DNA of 64,000 bases from BA4 sp044376575 (GTDB lineage Bacteria; Bacteroidota; Bacteroidia; CAIKAF01), in the NCBI GenBank assembly GCA_044376575.1, contig JBILKR010000001.1:1-64000 (forward strand). Direction: 5' to 3'. Position 1 is the first letter of the stretch. Every line of letters begins with the position of its first letter. The notes under the pieces are model-generated. The model saw nothing but the letters and a program-made list of their open reading frames with translations, ran no database searches and was not told the DNA's origin. This document shows positions 54,753-64,000 of this stretch, one piece after another. The position numbers and the translations under genes were made by a program.

Positions 54753-54763
54753 AAAAGAAGGGA

Positions 54764-54791
54764 TTGTTAATAAATTATATTTGTATATTTG
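54764..54791 (+). promoter_or_regulatory. Bacteroidota-type promoter for the envelope-biogenesis cluster
   Basis: TTG (54764-54766) is followed after 17 bases by TATATTTG (54784-54791). The next start, ATG 54820, is 28 bases further. A second overlapping TATATTTG begins near 54777. Confidence 0.6.
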
Positions 54792-54819
54792 CATCCCAAG
54801 AATGTTAATTCATTATTTA

Positions 54820-55773
54820 ATGAAAAGAAGTTTTTTGCTGATCCTATTTTTCTCTTTATCATATATTTGCATAAATGCACAAGGCAGATATGGCGCCCGA
54901 TATAAAACTACTTATAAAGCATACAGTGGCAACCGCTTTGAGCTTATCGGTGGAATTGGCGCTACAAATTTTTTAGGAGATTTAGGTGGCGCAAATGATA
55001 TTGGCACTAATTTTTTAGCTGATTTCGACATAGAATCTGTACGCCCTGCCGTTAATATTGGCGTTCGTTATTTTTATACTGGTTTCTTAGCGCAAAGAGG
55101 AATGTTAAGTTTCGGCTATATTGCCGGCTCTGATGCAAATACAATTAACCCTGCTAGAAGAAACCGTAATTTAAGCTTTTTCTCTCCTTTATTTGAGTTT
55201 GGAACTACTTTTGAATTGTATTTTCTGCCTGACAAAAAAGAGAGTAATCTTTCTCGTTCTCGTGGATTAAGAGCAATTAAATCTCGCCCTGTATTAGGAT
55301 ATATTTCTACCGGGATCAATGGTTTTTTCTTTGACCCTATGGCTTTGGATGCCAATGGAAATGCACAACGATTACAACCTTTAAATACAGAAGGGCAGGG
55401 ACTTGTTGCTACGCGTACGCCATATAATCTTGTTGATTTCAATATCCCTGTTAATCTTGGTTTTATTTTCAGGATTAACCCTGCCATCAGCATCAATGTT
55501 GAGTTAGGATATCGTAAAACATTTACTGATTACATGGATGATGTAAGTATGACCTATGCTGATCCATCTGTATTTACCAATACAATGTCATCTTATTTTG
55601 CAGATCCCTCTTTGGCAACTCTTGATCCAACAAATCCCTATGCCATTCCAGGAGCCTCTAGTCCTGGACAACAGCGAGGTGATCCCAGAGATAAAGATTC
55701 ATACGTAGTAATGTTTGTAAATTTTACTTATAAAATAAGCTATTTCGGCAGGTCCATTCCGAAGTATTATTAA
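54820..55773 (+). CDS. DUF6089-like outer-membrane beta-barrel protein (first of two)
   Basis: 317 residues from ATG 54820 (MKRSFLLILFFSLSY); an earlier in-frame start at 54736 overlaps nadK and precedes the promoter. Signal peptide to about CINAQ. FELIGGIGATNFLGDLGG opens the barrel, and the second half has RPVLGYISTGINGFFFDP, RTPYNLVDFNIPVNLGF and TDYMDDVSMTYADP. It ends KISYFGRSIPKYY. Members of this Bacteroidota family sit next to uppS and bamA, so a role in outer-membrane assembly is inferred. Its paralogue is the next gene. Confidence 0.85.
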   Translation: MKRSFLLILFFSLSYICINAQGRYGARYKTTYKAYSGNRFELIGGIGATNFLGDLGGANDIGTNFLADFDIESVRPAVNIGVRYFYTGFLAQRGMLSFGYIAGSDANTINPARRNRNLSFFSPLFEFGTTFELYFLPDKKESNLSRSRGLRAIKSRPVLGYISTGINGFFFDPMALDANGNAQRLQPLNTEGQGLVATRTPYNLVDFNIPVNLGFIFRINPAISINVELGYRKTFTDYMDDVSMTYADPSVFTNTMSSYFADPSLATLDPTNPYAIPGASSPGQQRGDPRDKDSYVVMFVNFTYKISYFGRSIPKYY

Positions 55774-55827
55774 TTTCCCTTACGCAATAAAAGAGGGGCT
55801 TGCTCGTTTGTTGCTTTGATTTTTTAG

Positions 55828-56676
55828 ATGAAAAATATTATCATAACATGGATATTACTATTCTGGTGTTCCGGTATTTCCTATACCCAGACATGGGAAA
55901 TTGGGCTTTCCGGGGGTATCACATATTATGTTGGTGATCTTAATCCTACTTTCCATTTTCGTCAGCCCCATGCCGCGGGCTCTGTTTTTGTGAAAAGAAA
56001 TTTTGGAAATCACTGGTCGCTGAGAGGAGGAGCAACCTATGGTCGTGTTAGCGCAGATGATGCCGATGGTGTTTTTGCCTATCAGGGAGTTCGAAACCTC
56101 CGATTTCAAACGGATATTTATGAAGTTCATGGAATATTAGAATTTAATTTTTTTCCCTATAGGCCCGGAGATCCAGGTACTAAACGATGGACTCCATATT
56201 TATTCCTTGGTGTTTCCGGATTCTATTTTAATCCCCAAACAATGTATAACGATGTCTGGGTAAATTTACAACCACTTGGAACCGAGGGGCAGCAAACACA
56301 ATCTAACCCCAAGCAAGCGCCATATAATCTTGTTCAGCCGGCAATCCCTTTTGGTATGGGGTTAAAATGGAGCGTTGCCGATCGGTTTTCATTGGGTTTT
56401 GAATGGGGCATGAGAATTTTATTTACCGACTATTTGGATGATGTCAGTAAATCCTATGGAGCTGTCGATGAGATATTATTAATCCGTGGATTAACCGCTG
56501 CAGAATTATCAGACCTCTCTTCTGGAGAAACAACAATTGAAAATACCGGATTTCAGAGAGGTAATCCGACAGAAAATGATTGGTTTTCATATTTAGGCGT
56601 ATCTTTGTCCTATAATATTGCTGATCCCGTTTCTTGTTACTCATATAAAAGGAAGTGGTCGAAAAGAAGAAAATGA
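55828..56676 (+). CDS. DUF6089-like outer-membrane beta-barrel protein (second of two)
   Basis: 282 residues. Signal peptide to about ISYTQ. WEIGLSGGITYYVGDLNP, TPYLFLGVSGFYFNPQTM, QAPYNLVQPAIPFGMGL and TDYLDDVSKSYG are direct counterparts of segments in the preceding gene, so the two are ancient paralogues. The protein should span the outer membrane with about eight strands. It ends overlapping the uppS start (ATGA), so it is translationally coupled to lipid-carrier synthesis. Confidence 0.87.
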   Translation: MKNIIITWILLFWCSGISYTQTWEIGLSGGITYYVGDLNPTFHFRQPHAAGSVFVKRNFGNHWSLRGGATYGRVSADDADGVFAYQGVRNLRFQTDIYEVHGILEFNFFPYRPGDPGTKRWTPYLFLGVSGFYFNPQTMYNDVWVNLQPLGTEGQQTQSNPKQAPYNLVQPAIPFGMGLKWSVADRFSLGFEWGMRILFTDYLDDVSKSYGAVDEILLIRGLTAAELSDLSSGETTIENTGFQRGNPTENDWFSYLGVSLSYNIADPVSCYSYKRKWSKRRK

Positions 56677-57413
56677 GCGTTAGAGAGCACATAAACATGG
56701 GCTGCCTGCCCCAACATGTTGCCATCATTATGGATGGAAACGGGCGTTGGGCTAAAAAACAGGGGCAGGCTAGAACTTTCGGTCATTATACTGGAGTTAA
56801 AGCCGTAAAAGAAACGGTTGAAGCCGCTACTGAACTTGGCATCCATTATCTTACCCTTTACACATTTTCTACTGAAAACTGGCATCGACCCAAAGAAGAA
56901 GTCGATGCATTAATGGAGCTGCTTGTTGATACAATGCACGAAGAAAAGCCCACGCTAATTAAAAATAATGTTCGGTTGCTGGCTATTGGAGATCTCGATT
57001 CTCTCCCTGAAAAATGCAGGGAAAAACTCGAAGAAACAATCGATTGCACGAAATCACATACGGCTATGACGCTGGTGCTTGCATTAAGTTATAGTTCGCG
57101 GTGGGAAATAATTAACGCTGTCAAATCATTGTCCACAAAAGTTAAAGCGGGTGAAATAAACCCTGAAAATATCAACGACACGCATTTCAGTGAAGAGCTT
57201 TGCACCTCTGCTTTTCCTGATCCGGAACTACTGATCAGAACAAGTGGAGAAAAAAGAATCAGCAATTTTTTGTTATGGCAGCTCGCCTATACTGAATTAT
57301 ATTTTACAGACATTCTCTGGCCTGATTTTACAAAAGAAGATTTTTATACTGCCATTGTAGACTTTCAGCAACGCGAAAGGCGATTTGGTGTAACAAGCGA
57401 ACAACTGGCATGA
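56673..57413 (+). CDS. uppS: Isoprenyl (undecaprenyl) diphosphate synthase
   Basis: 246 residues from ATG 56673; an upstream in-frame GTG at 56655 is less likely because the ATGA overlap is the usual junction. Cis-prenyltransferase making the C55 carrier lipid for peptidoglycan and O-antigen. The catalytic D21 lies in IIMDGNGRWAKKQG. STENWHRPKEE and RTSGEKRISNFLLWQLAYTE bind substrate and metal. The stop overlaps the bamA start by ATGA. Confidence 0.96.
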   Translation: MSVREHINMGCLPQHVAIIMDGNGRWAKKQGQARTFGHYTGVKAVKETVEAATELGIHYLTLYTFSTENWHRPKEEVDALMELLVDTMHEEKPTLIKNNVRLLAIGDLDSLPEKCREKLEETIDCTKSHTAMTLVLALSYSSRWEIINAVKSLSTKVKAGEINPENINDTHFSEELCTSAFPDPELLIRTSGEKRISNFLLWQLAYTELYFTDILWPDFTKEDFYTAIVDFQQRERRFGVTSEQLA

Positions 57414-60058
57414 AAAAAACAGCATTATATCGGAACCTTCTTTTTGCGATTTTTCTTTTTGCATGCTTTCCTTCTTCCCAACACTTCTTTGCTCAGGGAA
57501 CAATAGATTATACTTCCCCCAGAGAATATCTTGTTTCTTCCGTTGCTGTAGAAAGTCCGTCAGATAAAATTGACAAGCAGTTTGTAAAAATTCTTTCCGG
57601 AATTGATGTGGGTCGTAAACTTAAAATTCCGGGCGACGACATCACTATCGCGATACAAAAACTTTGGAAAGAGAGGGTTTTCTCCAACATTAAAATTTAT
57701 CATACTTCCGCAGAAAAGGGTAAAATAGATCTTGTCATTTATGTAGAAGAACGCCCTCGCTTGTCTAAGTTCAGTATTAAAGGAGTAAAGAAAGGCGAGG
57801 CTGATGATATCCGCGAGTTTATAAAACTATTTAGGGGCGAAGTTCTCACAGAGTATATTCTGAAAATTACAGAATATAAAATCAAGGATTTTTATGCTGA
57901 TAAAGGGTTTTTAAATACAAGTGTTGAATTTATTGAAGAGGTGGATACTTCTTTCTCTTCTAATGCGGTTACATTAAGAATTCTCATTGATAAGAAAAAC
58001 AGGGTCGGTGTAGAGCGACTCGCGGTGAAGGGAAACGATCACGTTAAACTAAGTAAAATCAGAAGAAAATTTAAAGATGCAATTCTTGAAAAATCAAGAA
58101 TCGATGTTGGTAAAGATTTTCTTGCGCTGATTCGCGGAGAAAAAAAAGGCAATACCGTTGATAGCACAATCATTACTGATGGATTATACCAGAGCATGGT
58201 AGAATATTTCACCAATTCAGCGAGAATAAACATTTTCAGAAAAACCAAGTATAATAAAGATGAGTTAGAGAACGCAAAAGATGCCGTTATTGCCTTGTAT
58301 AACGCCAAGGGATATCGCGATGCCGCTTTCGTGAAAGACTCTATTTATTTAAAAGATGGGAGCATTTATGCAGATTTTGAAATCAACGAAGGAAAACAAT
58401 ATTTTATAAGAAATATCAACTGGGTAGGCAATAAAAAATATCGCTCTGGCCAGCTGGATACACTGCTAGGATTTAAAAAAGGGGATATTTACAATCGAGA
58501 AAAGCTTGATCAATCATTGCGTTTTAACCCCAGTGGGATGGATATTTCAGCGCTTTACCAGGACCTGGGATATTTGTTTTTTAATGTAGATCCGGTGGAG
58601 GTGTTAATTGAAGGTGATTCTGTTGATTTAGAAATGAGGATTTATGAAGGGAAGCAGGCGCGTATTAATAAAATTATTATTACCGGAAACACTAAAACCA
58701 GCGACCACGTTATACTACGTGAAATTAGATGTAATCCGGGTGATTTATTTAGTCGTTCAGATATTGTCCGATCGCAGCAAGCCCTTTCTCAGTTAGGATA
58801 TTTTGATGCGCAGGCCATGGATGTTCGGCCTATTCCCAATCCATCTGACGGAACCGTGGATCTTGAATTTGTTGTTGCTGAAGCGCCTTCTGATCAGATT
58901 GAACTTTCCGGTGGCTGGGGTGCAGGACAAATCGTGGGAACGCTGGGGCTGACCTTTAACAACTTTTCATTACGCAATATATTTAAAAAGCGAGCCTGGT
59001 CTCCCCTTCCTTCGGGAGACGGCCAGCGGCTTCAAATCCGCGCACAGTCTAACGGGCCTAATTTCCAATCATACAATTTTTCATTTACAGAGCCCTGGCT
59101 GGGTGGAAAAAAACCAATCTCATTCACTGTGAACGTAAATCATACTGAGTTTGCTTTTGGAACAGGTGCCGCGGCAACAAGACTGAAAAATACAGCCGCA
59201 GGCATCAGCTTAGGAAAGCAGCTTAAATGGCCCGACGATTACTTCAGCATTTTATTCTCTCTTACCTATCAGCGCTATGATGCCAACAACTATCGATTAT
59301 TCACCGGAACCAATGCAACATATACGGGAATCTCAAATAATATAAGTCTTTCTGCGATGATTCAGCGAAATTCCGTAGACGACTGGATTTTCCCGACATC
59401 AGGATCAACAATTATGGCATCGGTTGAGATTACGCCACCATATTCTGTTCTCACGGGAGAAAATCTGTCCGGAGCGCCATTAAATAAAAAATACGAATGG
59501 CTTGAATATCACAAATGGAAACTGCAAGGAAAGTTCTTTGTGCCTTTTACCAAAAACAAAAAGTTTGTGATGATGGTGCGGGGCGAGCTTGGATATCTCG
59601 GATACTTTAATTCTCAGATTGGGCTGACTCCTTTTGAACGTTTCTTTTTGGGTGGTGACGGACTAACAGGGTTTAATATTGATGGCCGTGACATTGTTTC
59701 GCTTCGCGGATATCAGAACCTGGCGCTTACTCCCGGATACAATGGCAACTCGGCCAATGCTGTTGGAGGCGCCATATACAGTAAATATACCGCGGAGTTC
59801 CGCTACCTGATTTCCCCAAATCCTCAGGCGAAAATTTTTGCGCTTGCTTTTCTGGAAGCCGGTAATGCCTGGGAAGGGTTTAGCTCTTTTACGCCTTTTA
59901 GGCTTAACCGATCTGTTGGAGCAGGGGTTCGTATTTTCCTGCCTATGTTTGGATTGCTTGGGGTTGACTATGGCTACGGATTTGATCCTATTCAGGGCGT
60001 AGATGAATCTCAGCGACAAAAAGGAGTGTTTCATTTTATGATTGGGCAACAATTTTAA
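57410..60058 (+). CDS. bamA: Outer-membrane protein assembly factor BamA
   Basis: 882 residues. Signal peptide to about HFFAQ, then POTRA domains over about 25-480 (YVEERPRLSKFSIKGVKKGE, INEGKQYFIRNINWVGNKKY, IYEGKQARINKIIITGN) and the Omp85 barrel to the C-terminal HFMIGQQF with its final Phe. DIVSLRGYQNLAL is the barrel's lid-lock (V/I)RGF-type motif. It inserts outer-membrane proteins, presumably including the barrels in this window. It overlaps uppS, and ompH follows after about 35 bases. Confidence 0.97.
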   Translation: MKKTALYRNLLFAIFLFACFPSSQHFFAQGTIDYTSPREYLVSSVAVESPSDKIDKQFVKILSGIDVGRKLKIPGDDITIAIQKLWKERVFSNIKIYHTSAEKGKIDLVIYVEERPRLSKFSIKGVKKGEADDIREFIKLFRGEVLTEYILKITEYKIKDFYADKGFLNTSVEFIEEVDTSFSSNAVTLRILIDKKNRVGVERLAVKGNDHVKLSKIRRKFKDAILEKSRIDVGKDFLALIRGEKKGNTVDSTIITDGLYQSMVEYFTNSARINIFRKTKYNKDELENAKDAVIALYNAKGYRDAAFVKDSIYLKDGSIYADFEINEGKQYFIRNINWVGNKKYRSGQLDTLLGFKKGDIYNREKLDQSLRFNPSGMDISALYQDLGYLFFNVDPVEVLIEGDSVDLEMRIYEGKQARINKIIITGNTKTSDHVILREIRCNPGDLFSRSDIVRSQQALSQLGYFDAQAMDVRPIPNPSDGTVDLEFVVAEAPSDQIELSGGWGAGQIVGTLGLTFNNFSLRNIFKKRAWSPLPSGDGQRLQIRAQSNGPNFQSYNFSFTEPWLGGKKPISFTVNVNHTEFAFGTGAAATRLKNTAAGISLGKQLKWPDDYFSILFSLTYQRYDANNYRLFTGTNATYTGISNNISLSAMIQRNSVDDWIFPTSGSTIMASVEITPPYSVLTGENLSGAPLNKKYEWLEYHKWKLQGKFFVPFTKNKKFVMMVRGELGYLGYFNSQIGLTPFERFFLGGDGLTGFNIDGRDIVSLRGYQNLALTPGYNGNSANAVGGAIYSKYTAEFRYLISPNPQAKIFALAFLEAGNAWEGFSSFTPFRLNRSVGAGVRIFLPMFGLLGVDYGYGFDPIQGVDESQRQKGVFHFMIGQQF

Positions 60059-60094
60059 ATTGGCTTGTTTTTTGAAGAACGATTTAATTATATT

Positions 60095-60697
60095 ATGGAT
60101 ATGAAAAAATTTCTCTCTGTCATCTTTTTTTGCATGCCGTTCTTGCTGTCTGCTCAAAAATTTGCGTATGTAAATACTGATTATGTGCTGGCCAATCTCC
60201 CTGAGTATGCAACAGCACAAAAACAAATCAACGACGTGTCTGTGGGTTGGCAAAAAGAAATTGAAGCAAAGCTTGCCGAGGTGGATAAAATGTATAAAGA
60301 CTATCAGGTGGAGAAAATTTTACTGAGCGAAGAGATGCGAATCAAACGCGAAGAAGACATTATTAAAAAAGAAAAAGAGGCCAAAGAACTACAGAAAAAA
60401 CGTTTTGGACAGGGAGGCGACCTTTTTAAAAAACAACAGGAGTTGATCAAGCCGATTCAGGACAAGGTGTATAATGCCATCGTTGAGATTTCTGAAACCA
60501 AGGGCTACGCGCTGGTTTTTGATAAATCAGGAAGCACAACGGTGTTATATTCTCAAAAAAGATATGACATCAGCGATGATGTGATCCGTCAGCTTGGTTT
60601 TGAACCCGGGCTTGATTCAAATGAAGAAGGAGACGAGGATGAGGAAGAGGAAAATGAAGAACAGCCGTCAAAAAAAGACGATAAGAAATCAAAATAA
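60095..60697 (+). CDS. OmpH/Skp-family periplasmic chaperone
   Basis: 200 residues from ATG 60095 (ATG 60101 is also possible; the in-frame upstream start at 60065 is not). Signal peptide to about FLLSAQ, then KFAYVNTDYVLANLPEY, a long charged coiled-coil arm (about 40-125) and VLYSQKRYDISDDVIRQLG. Skp relatives form jellyfish trimers that hold unfolded outer-membrane proteins for BamA. The last 30 residues are strongly acidic then basic (EDEEEENEE to KKDDKKSK), a common low-complexity tail. It sits between bamA and murI. Confidence 0.93.
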   Translation: MDMKKFLSVIFFCMPFLLSAQKFAYVNTDYVLANLPEYATAQKQINDVSVGWQKEIEAKLAEVDKMYKDYQVEKILLSEEMRIKREEDIIKKEKEAKELQKKRFGQGGDLFKKQQELIKPIQDKVYNAIVEISETKGYALVFDKSGSTTVLYSQKRYDISDDVIRQLGFEPGLDSNEEGDEDEEEENEEQPSKKDDKKSK

Positions 60698-60699
60698 AC

Positions 60700-61530
60700 A
60701 TGTCCACTCCGAAAACATTTCCCATCGGTGTATTTGATTCCGGAGTTGGTGGACTTACCATTCTCAAAGAAATTAAAAAAGAACTGCCCGGATACGATTT
60801 TATATATCTGGGGGACAATGCGCGCGCTCCTTATGGTACGCGATCTTTTGAGGTAGTGTATGAATATACATTGGCGGCGGTAAAAAAATTATTTGAAATG
60901 GGCTGCCCGCTTGTAATCATTGCGTGTAATACCGCTTCAGCAAAGGCCCTCAGGACAATACAACAAACCAATCTGCCCATAGATTTTCCCGGGAAAAAAG
61001 TGCTGGGTGTAATTCGGCCAACAACCGAAAATATCCACCGTTTTACCCAAAGTAAACATATCGGTATTCTTGCAACACCCGGAACCGTGAATTCAAATTC
61101 TTATGAAATTGAAATTAAAAAGTTGGCTCCGGAGATTACTGTTGTTCAACAGGCTTGTCCGCTATGGGTTCCGTTGATTGAAAACAAGGAAAACCACTCC
61201 CCCGGTGGCGAATATTTTATTAAAAAATATATTGAGGAGTTATTGCAAAAAGATGCACAAATTGATACGATTGTTTTGGCTTGCACCCACTACCCCATCA
61301 TTATTAACCAAATCAGAAAGTTTGTGCCCGAACACATCCAAATTATTTCTCAAGGAGAGCTGGTAGCTGTTGCTCTGCAAGACTATCTGAATCGCCACGT
61401 TGAAATTGATATCCAATGTAAAAAAGAGGGTATCACAGCGTATTTCACAACAGAAAATCCGGCGGCCTTTAATGAAAAAGCAGAAATATTTATGGATGAA
61501 AATATTGCTGCCCTTCTAATTAGTTTTTAG
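60700..61530 (+). CDS. murI: Glutamate racemase
   Basis: 276 residues. Converts L- to D-glutamate for peptidoglycan. VFDSGVGGLTIL and LGDNARAPYG bind substrate; catalytic cysteines are C76 in IACNTAS and C195 in LACTHYP. It starts two bases after the ompH stop. It is the last gene of the envelope cluster, ending six bases from the convergent dipeptidase. Confidence 0.97.
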   Translation: MSTPKTFPIGVFDSGVGGLTILKEIKKELPGYDFIYLGDNARAPYGTRSFEVVYEYTLAAVKKLFEMGCPLVIIACNTASAKALRTIQQTNLPIDFPGKKVLGVIRPTTENIHRFTQSKHIGILATPGTVNSNSYEIEIKKLAPEITVVQQACPLWVPLIENKENHSPGGEYFIKKYIEELLQKDAQIDTIVLACTHYPIIINQIRKFVPEHIQIISQGELVAVALQDYLNRHVEIDIQCKKEGITAYFTTENPAAFNEKAEIFMDENIAALLISF

Positions 61531-61536
61531 AGCATT

Positions 61537-62907
61537 TTATTTTTTTAATTTAGCATAGTGGTGAAAAAAGTAGGGGATGGTTTCAATGCCTTTGTAGTAG
61601 TTAAAAATACCATAGCTTTCGTTGGGTGAATGCAAGGCATCAATGTCAAGACCAAAGCCCATCAGCACTGATTTTAAACCCAGTTCTTTTTCAAACAGGG
61701 CAACAATAGGAATACTTCCTCCTCCCCTTGTTGGGATCGGTTTTTTTCCGAATGTTTTTTCCATCGCCATGCTGGCCGCTTTAAACTCCAACGAATCTGT
61801 TGGGGTGACCACCGGCTCTCCGCCATGGTGCGGGCGGACTACCACTTTTACTCCCGGAGGGGCAATGGATGTAAAATAGTTTGAAAACAATTGCGTGGCT
61901 TTTTCAGATGTTTGATTGGGCACCAGTCGCATTGAAATTTTTGCAAATGCTTTTGACGGCAGCACAGTCTTTGAGCCCTCTCCGGTATATCCCCCCCAGA
62001 TTCCGTTTACATCGAGTGTCGGACGTGTTCCGGTTCTTTCGTTTGTGCTATATCCTTTTTCTCCCCACACCTCTTTGATGTCCAGGTCTTTTTTGTACTC
62101 TTCAATATCAAAAGGCGCTTTGGCCATTTCTGCTCTTTCTTCAGCCGACAACTCCATCACATCATCATAAAAACCGGGAATGGCTATCCTGTTGTTTTCG
62201 TCGTGCATAGAAGCAATCATCTTTGCCAGAATATTAATGGGATTGGCGACTGCGCCGCCATAAACACCAGAGTGCAAATCACGGTTAGGTCCGGTAACTT
62301 CCACTTCTACATAACTTAATCCGCGAAGGCCTACATCTATGGATGGTGTGTCGTTGGCAATCATTGATGTGTCTGAAATCAACACCACATCGGCCTTTAA
62401 TTTTTCCTTGTTATTAATACAAAATGTGCCAAGGTTAGCGGAGCCCACTTCTTCTTCGCCTTCAATCATGAACTTTACATTACAGGGCAGCTCTCCGGAC
62501 TTCATGAGGGCTTCAAATGCCTTTACATGCATATACATTTGTCCCTTATCATCGCAGGCGCCGCGGGCGTAAATGCGTTCGTTTCTTACAGTGGGTTCAA
62601 AGGGTGGCGTGGTCCACAACTCAAGAGGAACAGCGGGTTGCACATCATAATGCCCATACACCAATACTGTGGGCAGAGAAGCATCTATGATTTTTTCACC
62701 ATAAACAATGGGAAACCCGGCGGTCTGACAGAGTTCTACCTTGTCGGCTCCGGCTTCAATCAATTTATCTTTAATAAATTCGGCCGTTTTGATAACGTCG
62801 TTTTTATATGCTGAATCCGCACTGATAGAGGGGATGCGCAACAGGTCAAAAAGTTCGTTTAGAAAACGTTCCTGATGTTGCTGAATAAATTGCATTGTTT
62901 TTTCCAT
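61537..62907 (-). CDS. M20 family dipeptidase
   Basis: 456 residues from ATG 62907 (MEKTMQFIQQH); an in-frame upstream start at 62955 adds 16 basic residues and is less likely. Two-zinc peptidase: VYGHYDVQPA, RGACDDKGQM, MIEGEEEVGS (general base Glu) and LRGLSYVEVEVTG, with a dimerisation domain between about 195 and 340. The match is to the CNDP/carnosinase-like dipeptidases common in Bacteroidota. No signal peptide, so cytoplasmic. It is convergent with murI. Confidence 0.95.
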   Translation of the reverse strand: MEKTMQFIQQHQERFLNELFDLLRIPSISADSAYKNDVIKTAEFIKDKLIEAGADKVELCQTAGFPIVYGEKIIDASLPTVLVYGHYDVQPAVPLELWTTPPFEPTVRNERIYARGACDDKGQMYMHVKAFEALMKSGELPCNVKFMIEGEEEVGSANLGTFCINNKEKLKADVVLISDTSMIANDTPSIDVGLRGLSYVEVEVTGPNRDLHSGVYGGAVANPINILAKMIASMHDENNRIAIPGFYDDVMELSAEERAEMAKAPFDIEEYKKDLDIKEVWGEKGYSTNERTGTRPTLDVNGIWGGYTGEGSKTVLPSKAFAKISMRLVPNQTSEKATQLFSNYFTSIAPPGVKVVVRPHHGGEPVVTPTDSLEFKAASMAMEKTFGKKPIPTRGGGSIPIVALFEKELGLKSVLMGFGLDIDALHSPNESYGIFNYYKGIETIPYFFHHYAKLKK

Positions 62908-63022
62908 AATGAAACCTTTTTTAATGTTATTCCGTCTATTCAATAAATCATACAAGTATCTGAAAAAAAATCAAAATTTAAATCTTTTTTAATACTTCTT
63001 GGGGAACACTCATGGTTGATAA

Positions 63023-63054
63023 TTTGTTAATAAGATGGGATTGCGCTACCTTAG
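63023..63054 (+). promoter_or_regulatory. Possible promoter for the choice-of-anchor-L gene
   Basis: TTTG (63023-63026) and TACCTTAG (63047-63054) are spaced by 20 bases. The -7 has one mismatch to TAnnTTTG. Confidence 0.3.
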
Positions 63055-63067
63055 ATCGCTGAATGTA

Positions 63068-64000
63068 ATGAAAGCAAACATTCAATATATATTATCTGTG
63101 AGACGCCTTTGGTGTGTTTTGTTGATGCTGGCACACGGGGTTGTACATGGCCAGCTCATCACTACCGGAGGGCAAACACCGTCTGTATTGCTACAGAACG
63201 TGTTGCTTGGTGGCGGCGTGCAGGTATCAAACATCACTTATTCCGGTGCCACGATTGCTATTGGAAGTTTTGACGGAACAGCCTCTAACATTGGGCTTCA
63301 GAGCGGAATCGTAATGACCACAGGAAACCTTGATTATCCTACAGGTCCTCCCGGCCCCAACAACAGTACCAATGCGGGGATAGATAACTCAGCCGGAGGA
63401 AGTGCGCTGCTTGAACAGTTTGTAAATGAAGATACCTATAACGCCACTACGTTACAATTTGATTTTGTTCCTCAGGGCGACACCATTCTTTTTCGCTATG
63501 TGTTCGGCTCAGAAGAGTACAAGGAGTATGTTGGCTCTACCTTCAATGACATATTCGGGTTCTTTATCAGTGGTCCCAACCCCGCAGGCGGCAATTACAA
63601 CAACAAGAACATTGCAGTTATTCCAAACACCAATACGTTTGTTGCCATCAACAATGTAAATCATCTGAGCAATTCAAACTATTATGTTGACAACGAGTCG
63701 CCTTTTCCTGGTCAGACCGTCCAATACGACGGGTTTACCAAGGTGTTGACAGCCGTTGCTCATGTGGTTCCGTGCAGCACCTATACGCTTAAACTTGCGA
63801 TTGCGGATGTGGGCGATCCTTTTTATGACTCAGGGGTTTTTCTAGAGGCAAAAAGTTTTGTTTCCGAGGGTAGCGATGTTAGCTATACCATTGTTGGAGG
63901 GCTCAGCCCTGATACTCTTTATGAAGGCTGCGGAGAAGCCCTGGTAACCTTTTCTTGGAACGGAACAACTGACGTTGCTCATACCGTTTATTTTACAGTA
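63068..64000 (+). CDS. Large secreted choice-of-anchor-L protein, N-terminal part (cut by right edge)
   Basis: About 311 codons from ATG 63068 with no stop before the edge. Signal peptide to about VVHGQ. The domain SNIGLQSGIVMTTGN, LQFDFVPQGDTILFRYVFGSEEY, FNDIFGFFISGPNP and LKLAIADVGDPFYDSGVFLEA matches the choice-of-anchor L family, about 220 residues, found at the start of giant Bacteroidota adhesins. The following DTLYEGCGEALVTF begins a beta-sandwich repeat. A T9SS or gliding-type C-terminus is expected outside the window. The preceding ATG at 63063 runs straight into a stop. Confidence 0.88.
   Translation, partial: MKANIQYILSVRRLWCVLLMLAHGVVHGQLITTGGQTPSVLLQNVLLGGGVQVSNITYSGATIAIGSFDGTASNIGLQSGIVMTTGNLDYPTGPPGPNNSTNAGIDNSAGGSALLEQFVNEDTYNATTLQFDFVPQGDTILFRYVFGSEEYKEYVGSTFNDIFGFFISGPNPAGGNYNNKNIAVIPNTNTFVAINNVNHLSNSNYYVDNESPFPGQTVQYDGFTKVLTAVAHVVPCSTYTLKLAIADVGDPFYDSGVFLEAKSFVSEGSDVSYTIVGGLSPDTLYEGCGEALVTFSWNGTTDVAHTVYFTV

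Noticed and set aside
54736..54819. 28-residue N-terminal extension of the first DUF6089 protein
   Set aside because: It overlaps nadK and the promoter at 54764-54791; the signal peptide begins at 54820.
1..64000. tRNA, rRNA, CRISPR array or insertion sequence
   Set aside because: I saw no clover-leaf-like stretch with CCA-type ends, no spaced repeats and no transposase; the gaps are too short for most of these.

Overview
The window is chromosomal DNA from a Bacteroidota bacterium, probably Flavobacteriales-like. Seven proteins end in a type IX secretion system (T9SS) C-terminal sorting domain, and there is a PorP/SprF protein. Promoter-like sites follow the Bacteroidota form (TAnnTTTG, often with an upstream TTG). 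The gene order NAD kinase, DUF6089 pair, uppS, bamA, ompH, murI is also typical of the phylum. Genes are dense, the DNA is AT-rich, and most genes carry housekeeping or cell-envelope functions. I saw no rRNA, tRNA, CRISPR array, insertion sequence or prophage.

Layout: 1-13616 holds the end of a secreted protein, recQ, a PhoX-like lipoprotein, a secreted M43 metalloprotease, a membrane di-iron hydroxylase, an HYC_CC_PP/TonB-receptor pair, a small lipoprotein, rlmN, a family 2 glycosyltransferase and an MlaEF-type lipid transporter. 13619-23110 holds three T9SS cargo proteins, then a minus-strand run of porP, a giant outer-membrane barrel and a KdsC-like phosphatase. 23180-31281 is metabolism and translation: leuS, proline dehydrogenase, AMP nucleosidase, an M28 peptidase and typA. 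31397-38948 is a block of five secreted proteins on the minus strand, including a modified SUMF1-fold protein. 39408-41270 carries a Cys/His-rich small protein, a membrane protein and an orphan response regulator.

41339-47788 is the standout gene. It is a single 2149-residue, fully reducing type I polyketide synthase (KS-AT-DH-ER-KR-ACP) with its catalytic residues visible and no other biosynthetic gene beside it. 47946-53793 is a plus-strand run for sulfur and redox work: a metallo-beta-lactamase/double rhodanese fusion, a DUF6132 membrane protein, a YyaL-type thioredoxin-fold protein, a methyltransferase, a ZIP transporter and a peroxiredoxin. 53874-61530 is the envelope-biogenesis cluster. 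The window ends with an M20 dipeptidase and the start of a large choice-of-anchor-L surface protein cut by the right edge.

Most of the window concerns building the outer membrane and putting proteins on it. The polyketide synthase is the only clear specialised-metabolism locus. Its product, expected to be a saturated acyl chain, cannot be named from the sequence.
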